Positions 18,297 through 25,550 of a stretch of 64,000 nt of DNA are shown here, piece after piece. Both the position numbers and the translations under genes were made by a program. Source of the stretch: Gordonia heveisoli (GTDB lineage: Bacteria; Actinomycetota; Actinomycetes; Mycobacteriales; Mycobacteriaceae); NCBI RefSeq assembly GCF_030315745.1, contig NZ_JASXSH010000010.1:105048-169047 (forward strand), written 5' to 3'. The notes under the pieces were generated by a model. It searched no databases. It was not told where the DNA came from and worked only from the letters and a program-made list of their open reading frames with translations. Positions within the stretch are counted from its first letter, which is position 1. Each line of letters opens with the position of its first letter.

Positions 18297-18875
18297 TCAG
18301 AGCACGGCGAGCCGGTCGACGAGCAGGTCGAGTTTCTGCTGGGTGTCCTCGGGGCGCAGACGTCCCGCCCGGAGGAGGGTCGCGATGCCGTGCAGCGAAG
18401 CCCAGAACACCTCGGTGAACAGCTCCGGTCCGACACCGTCGCCGGCGACATCGCCAAGACACTCCAGTAGGGCGGCGAAGGCGTCCTTGAGTGGCTTCGG
18501 GGTGTCGTCACGTGCATACGCCAGCCCGCCGTCGAGCTGGAACAAGGCGTCATAGACCGCCGGGTTGCGCTCGGCGAAGTCGAGATAGGCGCGGGCGAGC
18601 GCGGCGACCCGCGCGCGCGGGGTGTCCGCGGCGGACACCGCGGCACGGACAGCCACCGCAATTTCGGTGGCGCCGTCGAGGGCGACGGCGCCGATGATCT
18701 CGCGCTTACCTCGAAAATGGCTGTAGAGGACGGGCTGGCTGTATTCGATGCTCTCGGCGAGCCGACGGGTGGTGACGGCCTCCCAGCCCTTCTGCTCGGC
18801 GAGTTCGCGAGCCGTCGCCACGATGAGTCGCTCGCGGTCCGCGCGTTCGCGCGCTTTGCGTTCTTGAACCGACAT
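18297..18875 (-). CDS. TetR-family transcriptional regulator
   Basis: A 192-residue repressor-like protein. The helix-turn-helix spans roughly residues 15-60 and reads ATARELAEQKGWEAVTTRRL then YSQPVLYSHFRGKREI, a clear TetR DNA-binding domain. The C-terminal half, from FAERNPAVYDALFQ onward, is a ligand-binding domain of the common actinobacterial type. It is divergent from a DUF1772 membrane gene with about 95 bp between, where the perfect 15-bp palindrome sits, so it probably represses that gene and itself in response to a small hydrophobic ligand. The ligand is unknown. Confidence 0.9.
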   Translation of the reverse strand: MSVQERKARERADRERLIVATARELAEQKGWEAVTTRRLAESIEYSQPVLYSHFRGKREIIGAVALDGATEIAVAVRAAVSAADTPRARVAALARAYLDFAERNPAVYDALFQLDGGLAYARDDTPKPLKDAFAALLECLGDVAGDGVGPELFTEVFWASLHGIATLLRAGRLRPEDTQQKLDLLVDRLAVL

Positions 18876-18934
18876 GTCGCAACCCTAGCATTGATAGACA
18901 AGTGAGCATCACTACTGCTAGCGTCGAATCGCAA

Positions 18935-18949
18935 TCTAGCGATGCTAGA
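18935..18949. promoter_or_regulatory. palindromic operator for the TetR regulator (candidate)
   Basis: TCTAGCGATGCTAGA is a perfect inverted repeat with 6-bp arms and a GAT centre, 22 bp before the DUF1772 start and in the divergent TetR intergenic region. Related CTAG-containing half-sites occur at 18884-18889 and 18917-18922. This is typical of TetR autoregulation, but binding is inferred. Confidence 0.6.
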
Positions 18950-18971
18950 AGGTCTTCTGAGGAGGTACGCC

Positions 18972-19418
18972 ATGCTCAACGCACTCGAGGTCGTCACCAC
19001 GGTGGTAGTCGGACTACTGGTGGGGGTGGAGTTCGCCGTCGCCGTCATCATGAACCGGATCTTCAACGCCCTCCCGGAGGACAGCGACCAGTTGGCCCGC
19101 TCGGTCGGCGGGCGGATGCTCGGGGCCGTGATGCCGTTCTGGTACATCGGCTCAGTGGTTCTCGTCGGGGCCTGGGCGGTGGCCGGGTGGTCTGACCAGG
19201 GCATCGGCCTCGTCATCGCCGCGGGCGTGCTGTTGATCGTCAGCGTGATCATGTCGATCCTGCTGCTCGTCCCGATCAACAACCGCAACAAGACGTGGAC
19301 CGCCGACAACCGGCCGGCCGACTGGAAGCAACAGATGGACAAGTGGGACCGCTACCACTACGTCCGAGTCGCCGTGATCGTGGTGGCCTTCGTCCTGCTG
19401 GTCACCGCCCTCGTGTGA
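18972..19418 (+). CDS. DUF1772 (anthrone oxygenase-like) integral membrane protein
   Basis: A 148-residue membrane protein with four hydrophobic helices: about residues 3-27, 45-70, 75-100 and 130-147. Between helices 3 and 4 lies a polar loop NNRNKTWTADNRPADWKQQMDKWDRYH, typical of DUF1772 proteins. Some relatives are described as anthrone oxygenase-like or noroxomaritidine-like, but most are uncharacterised. ATG 18972 follows a strong GAGGAGG ribosome-binding site. An upstream ATG at 18942 lies within the operator region and is rejected. It is very probably controlled by the divergent TetR. Confidence 0.8.
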   Translation: MLNALEVVTTVVVGLLVGVEFAVAVIMNRIFNALPEDSDQLARSVGGRMLGAVMPFWYIGSVVLVGAWAVAGWSDQGIGLVIAAGVLLIVSVIMSILLLVPINNRNKTWTADNRPADWKQQMDKWDRYHYVRVAVIVVAFVLLVTALV

Positions 19419-19443
19419 CACCGCCCGCCCGGTATCTCCGGCC

Positions 19444-19463
19444 CGGCGCGGTGGTGCGCGCCG
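19444..19463. terminator. possible bidirectional terminator
   Basis: CGGCGCG at 19444-19450 pairs with CGCGCCG at 19457-19463 across a 6-base loop, between the convergent DUF1772 and DUF885 genes. No T-run follows. Confidence 0.4.
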
Positions 19464-19470
19464 ACCGTGG

Positions 19471-21126
19471 TCAGACGGTGAGTTCCGCGGCGAGCACGTC
19501 GAGGGTGACCCCACCGAGCGCCAGCGCCCTGGTATGGAAGTCCTTGCGGGTCCAGTCCGGGTGTGCCGTCAGCGCCGCGGTGCGCGTCTGTTCCCAGACT
19601 CGTTGTCCGAGTGCGTAGGACGGTGCCTGCCCGGGCCAGCCGAGGTAACGGTCGAGTTCGAATCGGAGCACCGACCGGTCCATCGCTACCGAATCGGTGA
19701 GGAACGCCCAGGCCTTCTCGGCGTTCCAGATGCCGCCACCCACCGCTGCGGGCGCCGACAGTTCGCAGTGCACACCGATGTCGACGACGACCCGGGCCGC
19801 ACGCAGCCGCTGGGCGTCGAGCATCCCCATCCGGTCACCGGGGTCGTCCAGCCAGCCGAGTTCATCCATCAGCCGCTCGGCATACAAGGCCCAGCCCTCG
19901 CCGTGGCCGGAGGTGAACGAGGCGAGTTTGCGCCAGTCGTTGAGGTCGGGGTCGACGATCGCCGACCCGAGTTGCAGGTGATGGCCCGGCACACCCTCGT
20001 GGTAGACCGTCGTCTTCTCCTGCCAGGTGTGAAAGGTGTTCTGGCCGACCGGAACCGACCACCACATCCGACCCGGGCGGGACAGATCGGCGGTCGGCTG
20101 GGTGTAGTAGATGATGCCCGTCGACGACGGGGCCAGCCGGCATTCGAGTCGGGTGAGCCGCTCGGGCATATCGAAGTGCGTGCCGGCCAGGCCGTCGACC
20201 GCGGCGTCGGAGGTGCGCTGCATCCAGTCGACGAAGGCATGCCGATCGTGAATCTGATACTGCGGCAACGTGTCCAGATGCGCCAGGGTCGCGGCGACAC
20301 CGGCACCCGGCAGCAGTTCGTCGGCGATGGCCTGCTGTTCGGTGGTGATCTCGGCCAGCCGGACCATCGCCCAGTCGTAGGCCTCGCCGGGGTCGATATC
20401 GGCCCCCAGATAGAGCGGCAGATGCAGGCCGTAGCGATCTCGTCCGACCGCGTCGGCGGCGACGGCGTCCGGCGCCACCTGGCGACGCAGGTGATCGCCG
20501 AAATCGCCGAAGGCCTGTCGTGCGGCTGTCAGCCCCTTCTCCAACTGCGGCGCAGTGCGCGGATCGTCGGCGATCGGCGCGGTATTCGCGGCGATCGCGG
20601 CAGCGGCCTGGTTGGCCTGGTCGGCGACCAGCATGACCTGTCTCAGCGCGAGCGGGGGACCCAGGCGTCGTCGGTGTTCGAGTCCGTCGACGACCGTGCG
20701 CAACGCCGCCGGGATTCGGTTCAGCCGGGCGAGGAAGGTCTCGCGGTCGTCGCGGCTGTCGGTGGGCATCAGGTCGAAGATGTCGCGCAGTGCCTGTAGT
20801 GGTGAGGCGATGACGTTGCAGGCGCCGGTGACCTCACCCGCGCGGGCGAGGTCGACCTCGCGACGCAGGGTTGCGCTCATGGTGGCGATGGTGACCGTGT
20901 CCACCCGGTCGGCGGGTGTTGCGGCGGAGAGTTCGCCGAGGGTCTGCTCGGCGAGGGCGGTCCGTTCGTCGATCGCCCCGGGGGAGAAGTCGGTCAGCAG
21001 ATGGTCGAATCCGTCGAGACCGATCTCGGTGGCGAACAGCGGGTCGAGTTCGGCACTGCGCCGGAGGTGCCGGTCGGCGATGCCATCGATCGCCGACCGC
21101 GGACGCGCAGTGGCCGCGTCGGTCAC
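19471..21126 (-). CDS. DUF885 family metallohydrolase (putative carboxypeptidase)
   Basis: A 551-residue protein of the DUF885 family, which is related to M32-like and other HExxH zinc peptidases. The metal motif HEGVPGHHLQ is near residue 375 and the downstream GHGEGWALYAERLMDELG near residue 407 supplies the third ligand region. The N-terminal SAIDGIADRHLRRSAELDPLFATEIGL is standard for the family. There is no signal peptide, so it is probably cytoplasmic. Substrates are unknown; peptide hydrolysis is inferred from the fold. It overlaps the zinc metallopeptidase gene upstream by 4 bp (21123-21126), so the two are co-translated. Confidence 0.88.
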   Translation of the reverse strand: MTDAATARPRSAIDGIADRHLRRSAELDPLFATEIGLDGFDHLLTDFSPGAIDERTALAEQTLGELSAATPADRVDTVTIATMSATLRREVDLARAGEVTGACNVIASPLQALRDIFDLMPTDSRDDRETFLARLNRIPAALRTVVDGLEHRRRLGPPLALRQVMLVADQANQAAAAIAANTAPIADDPRTAPQLEKGLTAARQAFGDFGDHLRRQVAPDAVAADAVGRDRYGLHLPLYLGADIDPGEAYDWAMVRLAEITTEQQAIADELLPGAGVAATLAHLDTLPQYQIHDRHAFVDWMQRTSDAAVDGLAGTHFDMPERLTRLECRLAPSSTGIIYYTQPTADLSRPGRMWWSVPVGQNTFHTWQEKTTVYHEGVPGHHLQLGSAIVDPDLNDWRKLASFTSGHGEGWALYAERLMDELGWLDDPGDRMGMLDAQRLRAARVVVDIGVHCELSAPAAVGGGIWNAEKAWAFLTDSVAMDRSVLRFELDRYLGWPGQAPSYALGQRVWEQTRTAALTAHPDWTRKDFHTRALALGGVTLDVLAAELTV

Positions 21127-22001
21127 AGGTCGTTGGTCGCGAACGTGTCGCAGCGACGGGGATCACCGGACTGATAGCCGATGCCGAACCAGCGGGCGCG
21201 CTGCGCGGCCGAACCGTGGGTCCAGCCCTCCTTGTTGGAGTTCGAGCCCTGGATGGAGTCGTCGCCGATACTGCGGGCCGTCTTACCGACCTGGTCGATA
21301 TCCTGCTGCGTCAGCGGCTGCAACAGAGCGTCGGCGGTGCCGTCGTCGGCGTGGTGGGCCCACACCCCGGCCAGACAGTCGGCCTGCAGCTCGATGCGTA
21401 CCGAACCGTTGTTACCCATGCGCTGGCCTTTGTTGAGCACGCCGGTGATGTTCTCGATGTGGTGGCCGTACTCGTGCGCGATCACATATTCCTGGGAGAG
21501 CGCGTCGTTCCCGCCGCCGAGCTGGCCGACGAGGACGTCGTCATAGAAGCTCGTGTCGATGTAGATGGTCTCGTCGGCGGGGCAGTAGAACGGGCCGGTG
21601 GCCGAGGTGGCGCTGCCGCATCCGCCGGTGTTCACCGATCCGCTGAAGATGTGCAGCTTGGGTGCGCTGTACTGAGGTGCGATCGACTTCCACACCGTCT
21701 CCAGGCTGGCCTTGGTGGCCACTACGCGGCAGATCTCATCACCGACGTTGGCCATCTCGTAGGTGCATTCGCTGATGTGTTTGTCGAGCGCACTCTGCGA
21801 GGCGGCGGGGGTGCTGCTTCCACTGCCCGACCCCATCAGATTGCCGGGATTCACCCCGAACAGCAGGGCGACGATGGTCAGGATCAGACCGGCGCCGCCG
21901 CCGAGTGCGATGCGGCCACCGCCGCCGCCGAGTCCGCCACCACCACCACCGGAAGCGGAGACATTGTCGGTGTTGATCGAGCCACTGCCTTGAAACGTCA
22001 C
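21123..22001 (-). CDS. neutral zinc metallopeptidase (YpfJ family), membrane-anchored
   Basis: This 292-residue protein has a Gly-rich N-terminus, one membrane helix (about residues 34-50, LGGGAGLILTIVALLFGV) and an extracellular metallopeptidase domain. The zinc motif AHEYGHHIEN is near residue 175, with downstream ELQADCLAGVWA giving the third ligand. YPADETIYID-type and cysteine-containing segments also fit the YpfJ/neutral zinc metallopeptidase family. Its target is unknown; cell-envelope proteins are the likely substrates. It overlaps both its neighbours by 4 bp, upstream the FAD oxidase and downstream DUF885, in one operon. Confidence 0.9.
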   Translation of the reverse strand: MTFQGSGSINTDNVSASGGGGGGLGGGGGRIALGGGAGLILTIVALLFGVNPGNLMGSGSGSSTPAASQSALDKHISECTYEMANVGDEICRVVATKASLETVWKSIAPQYSAPKLHIFSGSVNTGGCGSATSATGPFYCPADETIYIDTSFYDDVLVGQLGGGNDALSQEYVIAHEYGHHIENITGVLNKGQRMGNNGSVRIELQADCLAGVWAHHADDGTADALLQPLTQQDIDQVGKTARSIGDDSIQGSNSNKEGWTHGSAAQRARWFGIGYQSGDPRRCDTFATNDL

Positions 22002-23467
22002 GTGTGAATCATGGCATGAGGACGGTGAACCTTGAGGACCTTGTCCGGATTCAGGATCCCGCGCGGGTCGAGCGCCGACTTGATCGCCTGCTGCACCGAC
22101 AACGAGGCCGGTCCGGCCTCCCGGGCCAGCCAGTCACGCTTGAGTATCCCGACCCCGTGTTCACCGGAAATGGTGCCGCCGAGCTCGAGGGCGACGCCGA
22201 AGATCTCGTCCGCGGCGCGCTGCACGGCGGCAGGCGGCTCGGTGAGTGCGGTGTCGTAGGCGAGGATCGGATGCAGATTCCCGTCGCCGGCATGGGCGAA
22301 GGTGTAGAGGTCGACGCCGTGGCGGCGGCCGATGTCGGCGACCGCGTCGAAGGCCTGCGCCAGACGCGACCGCGGGACACAGATGTCCTCGATCAGGGCA
22401 CGGCCGAAAGCTTCGATAGACGGTAGCGCCAGGCGCCGGGCGGCGAGCAGCTCGTCGGCGGTGGTCTGGTCGGTCGCGGTCCGGGTCCACTGCGCATGCG
22501 CGCCGAGGATGTTCGCGATGACCGCGGCGTCGGTGCGGGCCGAACGTCCGTCGGCCTGGGCGATCACCAGCGCGCCCGCCCGGGTGGCGAGGTCGGTGCC
22601 CTGCGCCCGGTCGATGACGCGCAGCGTGGCGGCGTCGACGAGTTCGAGGAGACTGGGATCACCGCGTCCGGCGATCACCGCCGCGCATGCCGACGCCGCG
22701 TCGTGTACCGAGGCGAAGCCGGCCGAGACGGTGACGACATCGTCGGGTATCGGCGCCAGCCGCACAGTCGCCCCGACGACGATCCCGAGCGTGCCCTCCG
22801 ACCCGACGAACAATGACGTCAGGTCGAGTCCGGCAACACCTTTGACGGTGCGCCGCCCGGTCGAGATGATCGTGCCGTCGGCGAGTGCCACCTCGAGTCC
22901 GAGGATCCAGTCACCGGTGACGCCGTACTTCACGCACCGCATGCCACCGGCGTTGGTGGCGATGTTGCCACCGATGGTGGAGATCGCGGCGCTGGCCGGG
23001 TCCGGGATGTACCGCAACCCGTGGGTGCGTGCGGCCCGGTCGAGTTCGGCGGTGAGCACACCCGGCTCGACCCGCGCGAGTTCGTCGACCGGATCGATCT
23101 CGACGATCCGGTCGAGCGTCGTGAGGTCGACGACGATCGAGCCTTCGCCGGTGACCGCACCTCCGGCCAGCCCGGTTCCCGCGCCGCGCGGGATCACCGG
23201 GATCCGGTGTGTGTGGGCGATCCGCAGGGCGGCGGTGACATCGTCGACGGTGCGGGCCGCGACCACTGCCAGTGGAGGTGCGGATGCCGGCAGGCCGGAC
23301 CGGTCGGTGCCTGCGGCGGCCAGCCGGTCCGGATCGACGACCAGGTCGGTGACTGCCGCGGCGAGTTCGGCGCGGACACCCGCTCGATCGGGCGGCCCAG
23401 GGCCCGGAGCTTGGGCGTCGGGCGGGTGACCCGTCCGGAGCTGTGCGGCCGCCGGCCGATCAGACAC
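21998..23467 (-). CDS. FAD-linked oxidase, GlcD-type (glycolate/D-lactate dehydrogenase-like)
   Basis: This 489-residue flavoprotein has a PCMH-type FAD domain: RIPVIPRGAGTGLAGGAV near residue 95, then ISTIGGNIATNAGGMRCVKYGVT. The C-terminal half has the FAD-oxidase C domain ending GISGEHGVGILKRDWL-like residues (GTISGEHGVGILKRDWLARE). It probably oxidises a 2-hydroxy acid such as glycolate or D-lactate and passes electrons to the respiratory chain. No glcE or glcF partner is adjacent, so it may act alone, as many actinobacterial homologues do. It overlaps the alpha/beta hydrolase gene by 8 bp. Confidence 0.88.
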   Translation of the reverse strand: MSDRPAAAQLRTGHPPDAQAPGPGPPDRAGVRAELAAAVTDLVVDPDRLAAAGTDRSGLPASAPPLAVVAARTVDDVTAALRIAHTHRIPVIPRGAGTGLAGGAVTGEGSIVVDLTTLDRIVEIDPVDELARVEPGVLTAELDRAARTHGLRYIPDPASAAISTIGGNIATNAGGMRCVKYGVTGDWILGLEVALADGTIISTGRRTVKGVAGLDLTSLFVGSEGTLGIVVGATVRLAPIPDDVVTVSAGFASVHDAASACAAVIAGRGDPSLLELVDAATLRVIDRAQGTDLATRAGALVIAQADGRSARTDAAVIANILGAHAQWTRTATDQTTADELLAARRLALPSIEAFGRALIEDICVPRSRLAQAFDAVADIGRRHGVDLYTFAHAGDGNLHPILAYDTALTEPPAAVQRAADEIFGVALELGGTISGEHGVGILKRDWLAREAGPASLSVQQAIKSALDPRGILNPDKVLKVHRPHAMIHT

Positions 23468-24206
23468 GGGGCGGCTCGGTGACGATCGGCGCCAGGTCGG
23501 GACCGATCTTCAGACTCTCCAGGAACAGCACGATGGTCGCGGCGACCGAGCGGTGGCTCACGTCGTTGAGGACGTCGTGCCGTCCACCGGTGACCAGCCG
23601 CACCACCGTCCCGGGGCGATCGGTGAAGGCGGGCAGGACATCGCGCCACGGCGCGACGCGATCGTCGGCACCGTGCAGAACGAGGGTGGGTACATCGTCG
23701 GCGGGGACCGGGCCGGATGTGCTCCCGTCGGCGCCCGCGCCGACGATCGTGCCCCGGGTGAATGCGGGGTCGGCGCTGAGGATCCCGCGATGCGTCGGGC
23801 AGGCGGTACGCAGCTCGAGTTCGTCCTCCCACCTGTCTCCCGGGCCGCTGGAAGTACCACCGCGGGGCAACAATCCGACCAGGATGGCGGCGTCGACACC
23901 GTCGAGTTCGGGGGCGAGTTCGAGTGCGAGGTTCGCGCCGCGGTCCGATCCGACGACGATCTTCGGTGCCGGTAGCGAATCGTCGGCGAGGAGTTCGGCT
24001 ACGGCAGAGCGGGTTTCGTCGACCGGCGACGTTCCGGTCTCGACGATCCGGACCCGATAGGCGTCGGCGCTGAGGCGTCGGCCGAGCCGTCCGTAGGTCG
24101 CGGCGCTCTCGCCGCGACCGGTGAGCACGATGAGGGTGCCGCGCGCGGCCAGTCCGGTGGGTTCATCGAAGGCGGCCGGGGCGGGCTCGGTCACAACTGA
24201 GGTCAT
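23460..24206 (-). CDS. alpha/beta hydrolase with Asp-type nucleophile elbow
   Basis: A 248-residue hydrolase-fold protein. GTLIVLTGRGESAATYGRL matches the oxyanion-side strand. The elbow reads GSDRG, which puts aspartate, not serine, at the nucleophile position of G-x-Nu-x-G. The acid is in LHGADDRVAP and the histidine in GGRHDVLND. An Asp nucleophile would suggest dehalogenase or epoxide-hydrolase-like chemistry, but related actinobacterial proteins are simply called alpha/beta hydrolases. Start ATG at 24206 (MTSVVTEP) is preferred; ATG 24218 and 24293 would extend it into the divergent promoter region shared with lysR. Confidence 0.75.
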   Translation of the reverse strand: MTSVVTEPAPAAFDEPTGLAARGTLIVLTGRGESAATYGRLGRRLSADAYRVRIVETGTSPVDETRSAVAELLADDSLPAPKIVVGSDRGANLALELAPELDGVDAAILVGLLPRGGTSSGPGDRWEDELELRTACPTHRGILSADPAFTRGTIVGAGADGSTSGPVPADDVPTLVLHGADDRVAPWRDVLPAFTDRPGTVVRLVTGGRHDVLNDVSHRSVAATIVLFLESLKIGPDLAPIVTEPPRV

Positions 24207-24239
24207 GATCCCCACCATGGGGCCGTCGATCGGTTGATG

Positions 24240-24256
24240 TCCAACACCTTTCGGTG
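24240..24256. promoter_or_regulatory. candidate LysR-type operator between hydrolase and lysR genes
   Basis: TCCAACACCTTTCGGTG lies in the divergent intergenic region and closely resembles a segment upstream of aspS/sulfurtransferase at 37452-37469. The T-to-A spaced layout loosely fits LysR sites. Function is inferred. Confidence 0.35.
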
Positions 24257-24352
24257 ATCGGTGCCGATGGAAGATCGTGATGGGTGCAAACATTCACTCG
24301 GCGCTGATTTTATCCCTGGCACGGTTCCCGTCGCCGTGCTTGTGTGATCGGC

Positions 24353-25246
24353 ATGGCTACGTCTCTCGACCTCGAACATCTGCGCACCCTGATTGCGATC
24401 GCCGAGTCCGGTGGTTTCAGCAAGGCGGCGGCGACCCGGCACATCAGTCAGCCGGCGCTGAGTCAGCATGTTCGTCTGCTCGAACGCGGCCTCAAGCGCA
24501 AACTCTTCGAACGGGACGGACGCGTCATGCGGTTCACCCCGGCCGGCGAACAGGTACTGGCCGAGGCGCGCCGCATCATCGACTTCCACGACGACGCGTT
24601 GTCCCGCTTGGAGGCCGACCAGGGCACGACGATCGTCGTCGGGTCCACCGAACACAGCGCCGAGCAGATTCTGCCGGAGATGTTGCGTGCGTTGAGTGAG
24701 TCGTTCCCCACGGCCACCACGCGTTTCGAGATCGGCCGGTCGACGGCGCTGCGGGAGTCGGTCGAGAAGGGCAGCGTCGATGTCGCCTTCGTCCTGGATC
24801 CGAGCGGGCAGGGCGCCGGCCGGCTGGTCGGCGATCTGCCGCTCGTCTGGTATTCCGCCCACGATCATGCGGTGGGTGCCGACGACCAGCCGGTCCGCCT
24901 GGTCGCCTTCGAGGAGCCGTGCGGTATTCGCGAGCGGGCGCTGTCGCTGTTGGCCGAGGCCGGGCTGCGCACCGAGGTCACCGCACAGTCGACGACGCTG
25001 GAAGGTGTCCTCGCCGGGGTACGGGCCGGTCTGGGTGTCGCGCTGCTGCCCAGTACCGGTGGCGGGGCCTCCGGGGTGTCGGTGCGCACCGATCTCCCCG
25101 CCGCCGGAACCGTTGGACTGCGGCTGATCTCGCGGCGCGGCCTGGCCGACGACATCACCGCGACCGCATTCGACGCCGGTTCGGAGTTCTTCGACGAACG
25201 TCCGACGCTTCATCTGGTCTCGGTGCCCGACCGTCGCGGCGCCTGA
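24353..25246 (+). CDS. LysR-family transcriptional regulator
   Basis: A 297-residue LysR regulator. The N-terminal helix-turn-helix reads LEHLRTLIAIAESGGFSKAAATRHISQPALSQHVRLLERGL. The effector domain follows, with TTIVVGSTEHSAEQILPEML starting the periplasmic-binding-like fold. GTG 24344 gives a three-residue longer form; ATG 24353 (MATSLDLEHL) is preferred. It is divergent from the hydrolase gene and lies upstream of the ABC importer operon on the same strand, so it may control the sulfur island, the hydrolase, or both. LysR regulators such as CysB and Cbl control sulfur use in other bacteria, which supports but does not prove this. Confidence 0.88.
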   Translation: MATSLDLEHLRTLIAIAESGGFSKAAATRHISQPALSQHVRLLERGLKRKLFERDGRVMRFTPAGEQVLAEARRIIDFHDDALSRLEADQGTTIVVGSTEHSAEQILPEMLRALSESFPTATTRFEIGRSTALRESVEKGSVDVAFVLDPSGQGAGRLVGDLPLVWYSAHDHAVGADDQPVRLVAFEEPCGIRERALSLLAEAGLRTEVTAQSTTLEGVLAGVRAGLGVALLPSTGGGASGVSVRTDLPAAGTVGLRLISRRGLADDITATAFDAGSEFFDERPTLHLVSVPDRRGA

Positions 25247-25289
25247 GCGCGCCGATCGGTCGTCTGTCGGGCCATAAAGACTCACGCTG

Positions 25290-25313
25290 AGCGGATACCT
25301 CCGGGCATCCGCT
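25290..25313 (+). terminator. possible terminator after lysR
   Basis: AGCGGAT (25290-25296) pairs with ATCCGCT (25307-25313), with two inner C-G pairs, 44 bp after the lysR stop. No T-run follows, so confidence is low. Confidence 0.35.
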
Positions 25314-25440
25314 GGGTCGTTGTGTCGGTCGACGCAGCGCGGCCCGGTCGGCGCTATGGACGGTGAAAACACCTGCCCAACTGGGTATTCGGGCCAGTCG
25401 GTTGGATTCGGTACCGCATCGCGGAGGTGGCATCGGACCG

Positions 25441-25455
25441 ATAGCGCGGCGCTAT
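25441..25455. promoter_or_regulatory. perfect palindrome, candidate operator of the importer operon
   Basis: ATAGCGCGGCGCTAT is a perfect inverted repeat (7-bp arms, single G centre), 95 bp upstream of the first permease start. The half-site CGGCGCTATG is repeated about 98 bp upstream. No binding protein can be assigned. Confidence 0.45.
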
Positions 25456-25550
25456 GAGATCAGTTAGGTGTTTGTTCTTGGACCCCACTCCGGTGGTCTC
25501 CGTACGGTCCTGGACGACCCGCGAATCAGTGGTGACCGAAGGAGAATCCG

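Larger units (their letters stand above)
25247..25550 (+). promoter_or_regulatory. 304-bp intergenic leader before the ABC importer operon
   Basis: This is the only gap over 300 bp. It holds the possible lysR terminator, a 10-base direct repeat CGGCGCTATG at 25349-25358 and 25447-25456, and a perfect palindrome that includes the second copy. A GAAGGAGAA ribosome-binding site precedes ATG 25551. I see no ORF, tRNA or known riboswitch. Its size and repeats suggest the main regulated promoter of the importer operon. Confidence 0.5.

Noticed and set aside
25247..25550. Possible SAM or other sulfur riboswitch before the importer operon
   Set aside because: The region has hairpin-forming segments, but I could not match any conserved riboswitch core, so only the palindrome and repeats are reported.
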